DNA from: a virus
Virus record (IMG/VR): IMGVR_UViG_3300022890_000014
Span: 86,745-150,744 of that record
DNA: 64,000 bases
Direction: 5' to 3' (one strand)
Shown here: positions 1-8,287 of the stretch, piece after piece
How the letters are laid out: each line of letters starts with the position of its first letter
How positions within the stretch are numbered: position 1 is the first letter of the stretch
The notes under the pieces: model-generated
Database searches by the model: none
Seen by the model: the letters and a program-made list of their open reading frames with translations, nothing else
What the model was told of the DNA's origin: nothing
Made by a program: the position numbers and the translations under genes

Positions 1-1
1 A

Positions 2-145
2 ACTTTTGAGAGGAAGTCAGATCTTCACGAATCCAGAGAAAACAAATCTGTTGACAAATCGTATGAATTGAGAGATCATACAAAGGTAGCATACGGAATC
101 ACCGCTGAATCGATAAGAAAAGAGATAGGCACCTGTTCTAAGTAG
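2..145 (+). CDS. C-terminal fragment of an unidentified protein
   Basis: An open frame enters from the left edge and ends at TAG (143-145), giving 47 residues rich in Lys, Glu, Arg and Ser (for example ERKSDLHESRENKS). The start lies outside the window. A terminator-like hairpin follows about 28 bp later, which fits the end of a transcription unit. I do not recognise the family. Confidence 0.55.
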   Translation, partial: TFERKSDLHESRENKSVDKSYELRDHTKVAYGITAESIRKEIGTCSK

Positions 146-172
146 AGGCTGTCTGTCATAAAAACATTAATT

Positions 173-202
173 TGCGGAGTTAGCACCTTCGCATTTTTTT
201 TT
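173..202 (+). terminator. Rho-independent terminator fused to the next ribosome site
   Basis: TGCGGA (173-178) pairs with TTCGCA (188-193), with one G-T wobble, followed by nine T. The AGGAG ribosome site of the gene at 214 begins directly after the T run, so the element may attenuate rather than fully end transcription. Confidence 0.6.
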
Positions 203-213
203 AGGAGATACTA

Positions 214-609
214 ATGAGAAAAGGATCAGTAAGCACCAAGAGAGAGCTTAAACAAAACGTCCAAGGCAAGTGGAGAGAAAAGACTATCCATGAGCATGCT
301 CACGATGGCATCTCATTTATTCTCAAGAAGCTCAACGAAGAAGATGGCGTACAGTATCATCTGTGCAGAGAGAAAGAGACAGTCGAAGGTAAGCCTGAAA
401 CTGCGAAATACATGAACCAGTTCACTGTAAATGGTGATGAGAAAGCTATGTCTGTAACTGGTAACGCTGTTGTATCTTGGTTCGATATGGAAGGCAATCA
501 TCACGATAGAAAAACCAAAGTCACATACAAGTTTACTGGGTATATAGGAAGAGATAATCTGCATCAGAACACACTGATAGTAGAAGAATACGAAGTCGAT
601 GGAATCTAG
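214..609 (+). CDS. Hypothetical protein, 131 aa
   Basis: I do not recognise this family. The start ATG has AGGAG six bases upstream. The protein is soluble, charged and has a basic N-terminus (MRKGSVSTKRELKQN); the second half looks beta-rich. The ribosome site touches the T run of a terminator, so expression may depend on readthrough. A copy of the 17-bp palindrome follows the stop codon by four bases. Confidence 0.75.
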   Translation: MRKGSVSTKRELKQNVQGKWREKTIHEHAHDGISFILKKLNEEDGVQYHLCREKETVEGKPETAKYMNQFTVNGDEKAMSVTGNAVVSWFDMEGNHHDRKTKVTYKFTGYIGRDNLHQNTLIVEEYEVDGI

Positions 610-613
610 TGTT

Positions 614-630
614 TGCGTAAGCCTTACGCA
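614..630. repeat. 17-bp palindrome, exact
   Basis: TGCGTAAGCCTTACGCA between the genes at 214 and 668. One of 30 exact copies of the 15-bp core in the window. Confidence 0.97.
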
Positions 631-667
631 TGGACTGATATAACTTTTTTAGCATGGAGAATGTCAA

Positions 668-1735
668 ATGATTAGGTCAGAGGTTGTTATTAGTAATTGT
701 TCCGTCAAAGAAAACAAGGGTGGCGGCAAGTGGTATCTTCAAGGCAAGCTAAAACGGGTCGGAGAAGACGTTCTGGACTTCAAGTTCTGGGACTACAGAG
801 ATCCCGAAGATGCTAGTCAAGAGCCAAAAGCAGCGAAAGATGGTTTCTATCTCGTAGAGTTCAAGATTGATCAATGGAAAGGAATAAATCAGGCTGTCAT
901 AAGCGCGATGAAGGAGACTGAGCATCCAAGTCAAGAGCTTAGAAATTGCGCAGTCGTGAAGCCTATAGCAGATATAGACATCGAGGATGTTTTAAAGAGG
1001 CTTTCATTCTACATTTCGTCTATAGAGAATGAGGCGATAAAAGACCTAGTGAAGATGTGTCTTTCTGTGTCAGTTTTTGACTGGGACTCAAAATGGGAGC
1101 CTGAAGATATAGTTGATGTGCTTACCAGCGGTCCATCAAAATTCACAGAAATGTGGGGGGCACGAAGCCCTGGTCATCATTCGTACACCGGCGGGTGGCT
1201 TGTACATACATACGAGGTTCTTGATGGGGCAATGGGAATACTTAGTGCATCAGGCAGGATTTCTGAATTTCACAGATCTGCAACTGCTATTCCTGCTCCA
1301 ATGAAGGATGCAACGATAGCCTCTGCTATCTTACATGACATTGGCAAGTTTTTCGAGTACGATATATCAAGTGGTATGTCCTGTAAGAGATCTGACGTAG
1401 GAGACTTACATTCTGGACATCTATTCTTATCGGTTCGTGTCATAGATAGAGTAATTGATATGATAGACAATCTAAGAAATTCATCAGCAGGCTCATTAAG
1501 AAGTGGCGCAACTGGAGAAGTGATTGAGCATATCATGCATGCGGTAGCTTCGCATCATGGATTGGATGGTAATCCAGAGTCCTCACCAAGAACTATACCT
1601 GCCATATGCCTACACCACGCAGATGCCGCAACCTCGTCCATTACAAAAATCAAAGACAATATCTTTGAAGCCGAAGGAGGAAGAAAGAAACACTTTGGAG
1701 AAATGCTTGTTAAGATGAATGCAGGTTTATATTAA
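668..1735 (+). CDS. YhaM-like OB-fold/HD-domain 3'-5' exonuclease
   Basis: An N-terminal OB-fold-like region (about residues 1-90: self-contained beta strands such as GKWYLQGKLKRVG and DGFYLVEFKIDQW) is followed by an HD phosphohydrolase domain. The HD-type residues are visible as HHSYTGGWLVHTYEV, ILHDIGKFFEYD (about residue 221), HAVASHHG and CLHHADAA. This OB plus HD order and the 355-residue length match the YhaM family of 3'-5' exoribonucleases, which also degrade ssDNA. In a phage it probably serves RNA or nucleotide recycling; that role is inference. Start ATG has GGAG nine bases upstream. Confidence 0.75.
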   Translation: MIRSEVVISNCSVKENKGGGKWYLQGKLKRVGEDVLDFKFWDYRDPEDASQEPKAAKDGFYLVEFKIDQWKGINQAVISAMKETEHPSQELRNCAVVKPIADIDIEDVLKRLSFYISSIENEAIKDLVKMCLSVSVFDWDSKWEPEDIVDVLTSGPSKFTEMWGARSPGHHSYTGGWLVHTYEVLDGAMGILSASGRISEFHRSATAIPAPMKDATIASAILHDIGKFFEYDISSGMSCKRSDVGDLHSGHLFLSVRVIDRVIDMIDNLRNSSAGSLRSGATGEVIEHIMHAVASHHGLDGNPESSPRTIPAICLHHADAATSSITKIKDNIFEAEGGRKKHFGEMLVKMNAGLY

Positions 1736-1758
1736 AATTTTAGAGTGGAGAATACATT

Positions 1759-2475
1759 ATGAAGAATAGAGTAGGTGGCCTAACCATAAATCGCAAAACG
1801 ATAGTGGCTACTCTTTTCTTAAGCTTTGTTGCTATAGCTATCCCATTTTTGTATGTGTATGCAGCAGATACAAAAGCTGCTAGAACGATAAAGCATATTA
1901 AAGATACTATGACTGTAGAGTATATCGTTGCTGTAGTCGTAGCATCGTATGTAATTATTACCTTCTTCCTTGAGTTCTTTAAGAAGATGGGATGGGTAAA
2001 AAGCAAGGCTGATTCACAGACTGGAGATATTTTTGAACTAAAGAACGTTTTGATGCCCAAAGGAATTGACTTTAAAAAAACAGAGATAGGTGCTATAATA
2101 AAGCGCAGTGAAGATGTTGAGGATGCAGTAAAAGATATTGCTTCTCTTCTACACAGCTTGTCCTCTGTTAAAGAAGACTGCAAAGAGATAAAGTCAAGAC
2201 TAGAGGGGTGTGATGAGCACTATAGGAAAACCTCAAGGGTATACGATCTTCTGGAGACAGATGTAGGTTCAACTCCTAAATTCTGGTGTTCTGGTCATGA
2301 CAAGTTAGAAGCTGATAGCGATAGCCTTATAGTGCTATTGAAAGATCTAACTTCAAGGGTTGATGTTATGACCGAGAGCATAGAGAAGAATCAAGAAATC
2401 CAGAGGATGTATGTTCAGAATCAATCATCAATGACAGCTTTACTTGAACTTATCCTTCAGAAGAAAGCTGTGTAA
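1759..2475 (+). CDS. Membrane-anchored coiled-coil protein, 238 aa
   Basis: Two hydrophobic helices are visible: about residues 15-33 (VATLFLSFVAIAIPFLYVY) and 51-70 (VEYIVAVVVASYVIITFFLE). The remaining 165 residues are hydrophilic with heptad-like spacing (for example DLTSRVDVMTESIEKNQEIQ), suggesting a cytoplasmic coiled coil. The family is not recognised. Ribosome site GGAG lies upstream of ATG. An anchor for an inner-membrane or replication-associated complex is possible but not shown. Confidence 0.75.
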   Translation: MKNRVGGLTINRKTIVATLFLSFVAIAIPFLYVYAADTKAARTIKHIKDTMTVEYIVAVVVASYVIITFFLEFFKKMGWVKSKADSQTGDIFELKNVLMPKGIDFKKTEIGAIIKRSEDVEDAVKDIASLLHSLSSVKEDCKEIKSRLEGCDEHYRKTSRVYDLLETDVGSTPKFWCSGHDKLEADSDSLIVLLKDLTSRVDVMTESIEKNQEIQRMYVQNQSSMTALLELILQKKAV

Positions 2476-2495
2476 CTATCCCTGGAGTACAGAGA

Positions 2496-2693
2496 ATGCA
2501 ACGAACACTGGATGCCACTGGAATGTTTAGTTTGGTCTCTAGCACATCTGACAAACTGGACAAGCTAATGGAGAAGCATCTTCCAATTAACAGCCAAACA
2601 AGACGGAAGATAGTACTCTCGCCAAAGAGTGTTCCTTCTGGCAGCAAAAACCTTTCGCGTAAGGCTTACGCAGGAAAAGAAAACGGAGAATGA
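2496..2693 (+). CDS. Small protein carrying the palindrome in its coding sequence
   Basis: 65 residues, no recognised family. It starts at ATG with GGAG eight bases upstream. The palindrome at 2657-2671 lies inside the gene and is read as SRKAYAG close to the C-terminus. The stop TGA lies two bases before the next start (2695), so the two genes are probably translationally linked. Confidence 0.6.
   Translation: MQRTLDATGMFSLVSSTSDKLDKLMEKHLPINSQTRRKIVLSPKSVPSGSKNLSRKAYAGKENGE
2657..2671. repeat. 15-bp palindrome core, inside a gene
   Basis: GCGTAAGGCTTACGC, read in frame as RKAYA near the end of the gene at 2496-2693; the flanking base on the left is C instead of T. Confidence 0.97.
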
Positions 2694-2694
2694 T

Positions 2695-3138
2695 ATGAGC
2701 GGTTCCAAAAAGTTTGCAAGCAAGAGAAGCGGAAATATCTCGGCAAAAGGTCCGAGAACAACTACAGATAGTGACCAGACCAGAATTGAGAGACAAAAGA
2801 AGTCTGTCAAGTTATCTGAGAAGGCATATATCTGCGATCAGTGTGGAGGCAAAGGAACATTGATGCTTCCTGAGTTCCGAAAGGAAGACGAGGGGGTAAT
2901 ATGGTTCCTGAAGCTCAAGAAAGCTCTTGCTTGCAAGCCTGATGGATGGAACTTATTCATGACGGGAAAGGATATTATTGTTATAAGAGATCCAGAGAAT
3001 GTAAATGAACCTTTAGATGTCTCTGGATTACGTCTCAATCTAGGTCAAATCATAGCATATGAATCTGCTGCTCTTGACCTAGGCATAGACCTTCCAGACA
3101 TGGAACAACCAGAGGAGGGCGAACCTTCTGCTGAATAG
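2695..3138 (+). CDS. Hypothetical zinc-binding protein, 147 aa
   Basis: The start ATG at 2695 is chosen over an upstream ATG in the same frame because CGGAG lies seven bases before it and it begins just after the previous stop. A basic tail of about 40 residues precedes YICDQCGGKGTLML, a CxxCxGxG zinc-knuckle-like motif; only one CxxC is seen, so metal binding is uncertain. The C-terminus is acidic. The helicase gene follows after eight bases, suggesting a functional link to it. Confidence 0.7.
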   Translation: MSGSKKFASKRSGNISAKGPRTTTDSDQTRIERQKKSVKLSEKAYICDQCGGKGTLMLPEFRKEDEGVIWFLKLKKALACKPDGWNLFMTGKDIIVIRDPENVNEPLDVSGLRLNLGQIIAYESAALDLGIDLPDMEQPEEGEPSAE

Positions 3139-3146
3139 GAGTTGCC

Positions 3147-4961
3147 TTGAAGAAATTCATAGATGGACTAACCGAAGAACAGAAAGCCCCGATTGAGAAC
3201 TATCAGGGTGGTCCAACAAGGATAACAGCGATACCTGGTTCTGGAAAGACAAGAACCTTAGTAGCACTAGCTGCTTTCCTTTGGGATAAATATGGAGGAA
3301 CTAAAAGCAATCCAAAGACAAGGCTGATAACCTTCACGACAAAAGCTGCGAACGAAGCAAGAGAAAGACTAACCCTCCTGTGTGGACCTAAAGTTCTAAA
3401 CTCCGTAACAAATTTTCATCAGCTAGCAAGCAGAATATATAGGTCTAGCAAACCTGATTATTTCTGGCCGTCAGATTGCACATATACGGCTAACTCCATA
3501 GATAAGACTGTATACAACATGCTAATGGAGAAGTATGATTTAGACCTAGACAAGAACGAAGTCAATAGGAAATGGAGCGAAACAGTAAATGGAATAGCGT
3601 CTATAGAAGAAGCTGAGAATGAGTTTATGTTCTGCGGGTCAGAAGAATCACAGATAATATACGAGATGTTGCAAATATATAAGAAGAAAAAGATACTTCC
3701 GCTTGACCTACTAGTTCCTCTCGCCGTGTCACTACTCCGAAGAAGCTCAAGGCAAACATGTGAATACCTACTAGTTGATGAGTTTCAAGATTCAAACAAA
3801 TCACAAATGGAGTTCTGCAAGCTATTACTAGGTAATAGCAACAATATTATTGTAGCTGGTGACAAGAACCAGAGTATCTACCAATGGAGAGGAGCAAGAC
3901 CAGAGAACATTGGCTATGAGTTTGAGAAGAGATACAAGGGTTTTAGTTCCTATATGTTAACGAAAAACTTCCGTTCCACGCCAATCATTCTATCTGCTGC
4001 TAAAGGTGTGCTTGAGCAGCTACATGAAGATGTGCCTCAACATGTAGCACATAGTACAGACTGTAGTGGAAAGATATACTTTTCAGAGCCATACGGGATG
4101 AAAGAGGAGGCTTCTTTGGTATCTCGCTGGATAAACAAGAAAGTAGCCGAAGGATTGGAATACAAAGACTTCTACATATTATATAGAATGCATAGCAATA
4201 TGTACGAAGTTGAAAAGTCCTTGATAAACAATAGAATACCGTATATAATTCATAAAGGGTCGTCGTTCTTCAATAGGATGGAAGTACTAGATCTTATCGC
4301 ATACATCAAATGGGCCATAAATCCAAGAGATAGAGAGAGTGCTGAGAGAGTAATCAATAAACCGAGGAGAGGTATAGGCAAGGTGACTCTTGGCAAGATA
4401 AATCTAAACTACACTGATACTAGTGATTGGCCTAAGAAAGCTATGCCTCTGAATGATTTCATGGTAGGTTTAAACTGGTTAATCGAGAACCTATGTGCAG
4501 AACCAGACTCTCTTGTCGAAGAATTACTAGAGAAAACTGGACTGTACGAGTTCTATGAAAACGACCCTGATAGACAAGACTCAATGATGGCTATCCTTAC
4601 GATGGCTAAAGAAGCAAAAGAAGCTGGTCTTAGTCCAAAGGAGTTTCTTGACGAACTATTCCTGTGTCAACCAGCAGACTCGAACGACGATAACGCTGTC
4701 AGGCTTATGACTATGCATTCCGCAAAAGGTCTTGAGTCTAAGGCAGTAATATTAATACATGCCTGCGATGCTATCATCACAGCAGGAGATGAAGAGGAGT
4801 GTAATCTTGTATACGTAGCTGTTAGTAGAGCAGAAAAGGAACTGTTAATTTCTAGTCCACAGGTTGTGTACAGATTTGGTACTCCAATAGTAACAGACAG
4901 AACATGCTTTCTAGACCACATAAACAAAGAGACATTTGGAGATAGACTTGAGATACTATAG
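3147..4961 (+). CDS. UvrD/Rep-family superfamily 1 DNA helicase
   Basis: ATP-driven 3'-5' DNA unwinding enzyme. Canonical motifs occur in order: Walker A AIPGSGKTRT (residues 28-37), motif Ia TFTTKAANEARERL, Walker B LLVDEFQDSN, motif III GDKNQSIYQWRGA, motif IV LTKNFRST, motif V RLMTMHSAKGLE and motif VI VYVAVSRAEKEL. At 604 residues it is near the usual UvrD/Rep size. The start is TTG, with AGGAG five bases upstream and no nearby in-frame ATG. It probably supports phage DNA replication or repair together with the polymerase at 60.4 kb. Confidence 0.93.
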   Translation: MKKFIDGLTEEQKAPIENYQGGPTRITAIPGSGKTRTLVALAAFLWDKYGGTKSNPKTRLITFTTKAANEARERLTLLCGPKVLNSVTNFHQLASRIYRSSKPDYFWPSDCTYTANSIDKTVYNMLMEKYDLDLDKNEVNRKWSETVNGIASIEEAENEFMFCGSEESQIIYEMLQIYKKKKILPLDLLVPLAVSLLRRSSRQTCEYLLVDEFQDSNKSQMEFCKLLLGNSNNIIVAGDKNQSIYQWRGARPENIGYEFEKRYKGFSSYMLTKNFRSTPIILSAAKGVLEQLHEDVPQHVAHSTDCSGKIYFSEPYGMKEEASLVSRWINKKVAEGLEYKDFYILYRMHSNMYEVEKSLINNRIPYIIHKGSSFFNRMEVLDLIAYIKWAINPRDRESAERVINKPRRGIGKVTLGKINLNYTDTSDWPKKAMPLNDFMVGLNWLIENLCAEPDSLVEELLEKTGLYEFYENDPDRQDSMMAILTMAKEAKEAGLSPKEFLDELFLCQPADSNDDNAVRLMTMHSAKGLESKAVILIHACDAIITAGDEEECNLVYVAVSRAEKELLISSPQVVYRFGTPIVTDRTCFLDHINKETFGDRLEIL

Positions 4962-4986
4962 CTATCTATACTGAATGTAGAAGTAT

Positions 4987-5015
4987 CCTGCTCTATCAAG
5001 GGCAGGTATTTTTTT
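4987..5015 (+). terminator. Weak Rho-independent terminator
   Basis: CCTGC (4987-4991) pairs with GCAGG (5002-5006), followed by TA and seven T. The ribosome site of the gene at 5026 follows directly, the same terminator-to-ribosome-site layout seen at 173-214. Confidence 0.45.
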
Positions 5016-5025
5016 AGGAAAAACT

Positions 5026-5388
5026 ATGCCTGATGAAAAGTATATAAGGATAGTAGGATGCTTAAATGGACTGGACGGTGAGACGCCAGAGCTTCCAGAA
5101 GATGAGTGCTTAAATCCTTGCATGTGGAGGATTAATGCACCAGAGTATAACAATTGTTGCTGGGTTGTATCTGAAACAACAGAGGGGATTAATGATTTAA
5201 GAAAGCTTGGAAAGATGACTGGCATGGCTCATGAAAGTGTAAGGATTGTAATAAGGAATGCTTTAGAGAAGCTACCCAAGAACCTCGAAGAACTAGACGC
5301 AGCATGTAAAAAGATAGATGGAGAAGGTGTTAGGGATAGAGTTAGGATTGATAGATACATGAATGATATAATCACAAAACTAATGTAG
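5026..5388 (+). CDS. Hypothetical protein, 120 aa
   Basis: No family recognised. ATG with AGGA nine bases upstream, directly after a T-run. The protein is acidic in its first third (DGETPELPEDECLNP) and helical in the last two thirds (DLRKLGKMTGMAHESVRIV). The helix-turn pattern LGKMTGMAHESVRIVIRNAL is compatible with a DNA-binding helix-turn-helix, but this is only a shape resemblance. Confidence 0.7.
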   Translation: MPDEKYIRIVGCLNGLDGETPELPEDECLNPCMWRINAPEYNNCCWVVSETTEGINDLRKLGKMTGMAHESVRIVIRNALEKLPKNLEELDAACKKIDGEGVRDRVRIDRYMNDIITKLM

Positions 5389-5393
5389 TTTGC

Positions 5394-5401
5394 GGTATAA
5401 G
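5394..5401 (+). promoter_or_regulatory. GGTATAAG promoter-like motif
   Basis: GCGGTATAAGCC lies 5 bases after the stop of the gene at 5026 and 33 bp before a palindrome variant, upstream of the nuclease gene at 5454. Same octamer as at nine other sites in front of genes. Confidence 0.4.
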
Positions 5402-5426
5402 CCTTTTACGTGGAGAAACAAATTAA

Positions 5427-5443
5427 TGCGTAAGTCTTACGCA
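5427..5443. repeat. 17-bp palindrome, central-base variant
   Basis: TGCGTAAGTCTTACGCA: both arms intact, central base T instead of C or G. It lies 10 bp upstream of the nuclease start. Confidence 0.9.
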
Positions 5444-5453
5444 AGGATGTATC

Positions 5454-5960
5454 ATGGCTAAGATTACTAATGAGAAAATGTTCATGGATTGGTTCTCAAA
5501 GAACTTAATCAAAGTATTATCACCAGATTCTAAAGTAAAGAGGTTGTCGGACAGGTCTTCTTCTGGTTATCCAGACCTAATAATTATTACACCTAGCAAT
5601 GGTGTTGTTGCTGTTGAACTTAAGTTTATAAAACATGAGCCTTCACCTGGGAAAAGCCCATTCTCTCATAAACTATCTTCTCTACAGGAGAGGTTTCTGG
5701 ATGACTGGGGTAAATCATGTGGTGGTAAATCGTTTATGGTTACTGGGGTTCTTGCAAGAGGAAGCAGTGAAGATAGAATAATAGTTACGAGTCACAATAG
5801 ATTGGGTGAGCTTAATCTACGAGGCTGTTGCTCCATGAACGAGCTTGGGTTAGTATCTGATGTATTCTTTATTGACATTGGTGCTGATATTGCAGCATTA
5901 AATGATCCTTTCTATGAAGAAGAATGCTGCAACCTGAGAGCACTACTACTAGGAATGTAA
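5454..5960 (+). CDS. PD-(D/E)XK (VRR-NUC/resolvase-like) nuclease
   Basis: Nuclease fold shown by YPDLIII (Asp41), then AVELKF (Glu55, Lys57), followed by SSLQERFL (Gln78), the order D...ExK...Q seen in VRR-NUC and Holliday-junction-resolvase-like enzymes. Length 168 residues is typical for a stand-alone domain. It would cut structured or branched DNA with a divalent metal ion; the actual substrate is not evident. It sits between a helicase and other early genes, consistent with DNA metabolism. ATG follows GGATGT; the ribosome site is weak. Confidence 0.75.
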   Translation: MAKITNEKMFMDWFSKNLIKVLSPDSKVKRLSDRSSSGYPDLIIITPSNGVVAVELKFIKHEPSPGKSPFSHKLSSLQERFLDDWGKSCGGKSFMVTGVLARGSSEDRIIVTSHNRLGELNLRGCCSMNELGLVSDVFFIDIGADIAALNDPFYEEECCNLRALLLGM

Positions 5961-5961
5961 A

Positions 5962-6648
5962 ATGGTCAAGGTAAATAAAAAAAGATCTGGGATAGTCAAG
6001 CCTGAGAACCTTAGTCCCGCTGAATTTATGAAGTGGAGACATAAGGTTGTAGCAAAAAGAGGGCAGAGTATATTCAATGATATGGGCATACCTCTACCTG
6101 ATGAGTTTGAGGAAGTGTCAGAGTATCAACAAGGAGTGTTCAACGATAGTGTTGAGCAGGCGATCTCCGACAAGTCTAGAGAGATGAGAAGTCAAGATGA
6201 GGGAGCACTAGCCAGGAAGGAGTTCGATTTCGTGTCGGAGGACGACTGGTCAACATTACAATCGGGTTCTAAGTTTGAAGGCAATCAAGTTAGGTTTAAA
6301 GAGTTCAGGGGTAGGAACTACGACATGGAGTATGTTATATCGCCCCCAGATGTAGTATGGCATATATTCTATCCATCCAACACTATGATGAATAAAGAAG
6401 TCATGATGGAAATACACTCTATACTAAAGCCATTTGTGCCTAGGCAGTGGAGAGTATCGTTGTCGTTTGAGAGCAAAGTATCTCCATACTCATCTGCTGT
6501 AGAAGGCAGGGGTGATGACGTAATAGAGTGCTGTTCTTACTCAGTGAAGTTCCATGAGTTAAACCAAGAGCCAGGTGCAGCACATATAATGACTCAGATT
6601 CTCAATGAGTTCTTGCAGAAGTTTGTCATGATGGTTCATGCAATATAA
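5962..6648 (+). CDS. Hypothetical protein, 228 aa
   Basis: Starts one base after the nuclease stop, with AGGAA seven bases upstream inside the previous gene. N-terminus is basic and helical (SPAEFMKWRHKVVAKRG), followed by an acidic segment. The rest looks globular. No family recognised; tight coupling to the nuclease gene suggests joint expression. Confidence 0.7.
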   Translation: MVKVNKKRSGIVKPENLSPAEFMKWRHKVVAKRGQSIFNDMGIPLPDEFEEVSEYQQGVFNDSVEQAISDKSREMRSQDEGALARKEFDFVSEDDWSTLQSGSKFEGNQVRFKEFRGRNYDMEYVISPPDVVWHIFYPSNTMMNKEVMMEIHSILKPFVPRQWRVSLSFESKVSPYSSAVEGRGDDVIECCSYSVKFHELNQEPGAAHIMTQILNEFLQKFVMMVHAI

Positions 6649-6661
6649 TAGGAGAGTAATA

Positions 6662-6949
6662 GTGACACCGAATATGGAAATAGATGTAGTCACATCATTA
6701 ACCGCCAGATACTTAAGGGAAGAAGCGGAGGGTAAAAAGCTATGTGGATACGGTTCTATGCTTAATGGAATGGACACTGTGGTTCGCATAGAGCTTGAGG
6801 ATGGATACTTGCACAACCCGTGTATAGTATCTGGAATCGAGGAAGTTCCTGGCGGTTACACATATACAATGGTTCATGCGTTCCGTCCGATAGTATATAG
6901 AAATGTTCAGCCAGGACAGTTCAGGATAATGAAAACGTTTGATGCGTAA
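6662..6949 (+). CDS. Hypothetical protein, 95 aa, stop codon inside the palindrome
   Basis: The start is taken as GTG at 6662 because AGGAG lies seven bases upstream; the earlier in-frame ATG at 6638 lies inside the previous gene and has no ribosome site. The protein is a compact mixed alpha/beta sequence (EDGYLHNPCIVSGIEEVPGG). Its last codons are GCG TAA of the 17-bp palindrome. No family recognised. Confidence 0.65.
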   Translation: MTPNMEIDVVTSLTARYLREEAEGKKLCGYGSMLNGMDTVVRIELEDGYLHNPCIVSGIEEVPGGYTYTMVHAFRPIVYRNVQPGQFRIMKTFDA

Positions 6950-6959
6950 GCCTTACGCA
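6943..6959. repeat. 17-bp palindrome, exact, supplies a stop codon
   Basis: TGCGTAAGCCTTACGCA; its GCG TAA ends the gene at 6662-6949 with Ala-stop. Confidence 0.97.
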
Positions 6960-6970
6960 GGGGAATAGAA

Positions 6971-7201
6971 ATGCATGACAGTAAAGAAAGGAAAAGGTTG
7001 GCTAAGTATGGATTAAACATATACCTAGTAATGTTTGTTGACTGCTCTGACAGCAACAACATACTTAAAGAGTGCGTTGTTCAAGAAAGATCAGAATTTG
7101 AAGCAAGGATTCGTGCTAAAACACTATTCGATCACGATAGGCACTACTGTCCTAGGATTCGCAAAGCTGGCTGCTACAGAATAGAATCATGCGAGGTGTA
7201 A
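6971..7201 (+). CDS. Small hypothetical protein, 76 aa
   Basis: ATG with GGGG/GGAA just upstream after the palindrome. Basic N-terminus (SKERKRLAKYGL), then a beta-rich core and three Cys residues in the second half. The next gene starts directly after the stop (TAA then ATG). Not recognised. Confidence 0.6.
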   Translation: MHDSKERKRLAKYGLNIYLVMFVDCSDSNNILKECVVQERSEFEARIRAKTLFDHDRHYCPRIRKAGCYRIESCEV

Positions 7202-7420
7202 ATGATTTGTAAAAACAAAGAGTGCAAGAAAGAGTTTAAAGAATCAGAAATAGATGAGTTAGAATTCTTTCATTGCTGCGATTGCGACAATATAGAGTAT
7301 ATCATGAGGGTGTGCCCACACTGCGGCTGTGATGTAGATGAGGAACCTGATGATTCTGCTGATGATGACAGAAAAGCTTATTTAGCACCAGCGGTTCCTC
7401 CTGAAAAAATGAAGTTCTAA
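7202..7420 (+). CDS. Zinc-ribbon protein, 72 aa
   Basis: Contains MICKNKECKKEF, FHCCDCDN and VCPHCGCDVDEE, four Cys pairs or clusters that can form one or two zinc ribbons. The tail is acidic. It is directly adjacent to the gene before it. Such small phage zinc proteins often bind nucleic acid or host enzymes; no specific partner can be named. Confidence 0.65.
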   Translation: MICKNKECKKEFKESEIDELEFFHCCDCDNIEYIMRVCPHCGCDVDEEPDDSADDDRKAYLAPAVPPEKMKF

Positions 7421-7438
7421 ATACAAGAGGTTGTACAG

Positions 7439-7738
7439 ATGCCAACAGTTCGTGAAACAGTAGAAACAGAAGTGGAAGTAAGATTAGAGTTCCAAATGTG
7501 GTGTGGTATTTGTGGTGCTGGAATATGCCACAATACAGAGTATGTAGATGGGTCGGATAATCACTTCAATACTTACTGTGATAGCTGCAATGAAGAGAAG
7601 GAAAATCTGGAAACTGAGAGGGATGAACTAAAAGAGTCGTGCGAGAGCATGAAAGAAGAGAACGAAGAATTGGAAGAGAAAATTGAGGAGCTAGAGGAGA
7701 AGATCAAGGAATTGGAACTAGAATCAAAACTCGAATAG
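7439..7738 (+). CDS. Zinc-finger plus coiled-coil protein, 99 aa
   Basis: Residues about 22-45 hold WCGICGAGICHN and a second pair YCDSCNEE, a four-Cys zinc site. The remaining half is an almost uninterrupted coiled coil of Glu, Leu and Lys (EELEEKIEELEEKIKELE), so the protein probably dimerises. GAGG lies upstream of ATG. No family recognised. Confidence 0.7.
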   Translation: MPTVRETVETEVEVRLEFQMWCGICGAGICHNTEYVDGSDNHFNTYCDSCNEEKENLETERDELKESCESMKEENEELEEKIEELEEKIKELELESKLE

Positions 7739-7755
7739 ATTAACGGAGAAAGATA

Positions 7756-8049
7756 GTGATTAAAAAATACACAAAGATTCCAGTAGAAATCGAAGCGATC
7801 CAATTCACTGGATACAATAACGCTCATTGCCAAGCGTTTATCGGTGATAACTTTGACAACACAAGAAACTATCCAAACATCAAGACTGACAGAGGAGTGA
7901 TGAGAGTTAACAAGGGAGATTTTATTATCAAAGGTGTCGAAGGTGAATTCTATCCATGTGACCCAGATGTATTCAAGAAAACATATTCAAACTCAAATGA
8001 ATGTGACACGGAGAAAACTAGTGAAGATAACAGTGAGAACAAGATCTGA
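7756..8049 (+). CDS. Conserved phage protein with IIKGVEGEFYPC motif, 97 aa
   Basis: The start is GTG (7756) with CGGAG eight bases upstream. The sequence EIEAIQFTG near the N-terminus and GDFIIKGVEGEFYPCDPDVF at about 54-74 match a short protein very common in phages of many hosts, whose function is unknown. The C-terminus is a polar tail. It overlaps the next gene by 29 bases. Confidence 0.75.
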   Translation: MIKKYTKIPVEIEAIQFTGYNNAHCQAFIGDNFDNTRNYPNIKTDRGVMRVNKGDFIIKGVEGEFYPCDPDVFKKTYSNSNECDTEKTSEDNSENKI

Positions 8050-8266
8050 CGCAGAAGTTGAGAGATGTGGTGACAGATCTGCAATACAAATACATATTGA
8101 CGAGAGGAAAGTCTTTTCTGTATGTGATGGGGAGCCAGAAGACGCCACGTTGTCTAGGGACTACAATGATTGCTGGTTCATACCTGATTTGCTAGAGAAA
8201 GCTTACAATGCAGGTAAGGCTGGAGAAAAGTTTGAGCTTGTCTACGAAGACGATGACGGCATATAA
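8021..8266 (+). CDS. Hypothetical protein, 81 aa, GTG start
   Basis: GTG at 8021 is preferred over upstream ATG codons because CGGAG lies nine bases before it; those ATGs lie deep in the previous gene. The protein is acidic at its C-terminus (VYEDDDGI) with an amphipathic helix LLEKAYNAGKAGEKF. No family recognised. Confidence 0.6.
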   Translation: MKITVRTRSDAEVERCGDRSAIQIHIDERKVFSVCDGEPEDATLSRDYNDCWFIPDLLEKAYNAGKAGEKFELVYEDDDGI

Positions 8267-8287
8267 AGCACAAACGGAGAAATAACC

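Noticed and set aside
7573-7833. Serine-rich frame opposite the coiled-coil gene
   Set aside because: It is the antisense shadow of the Glu-rich coiled coil.
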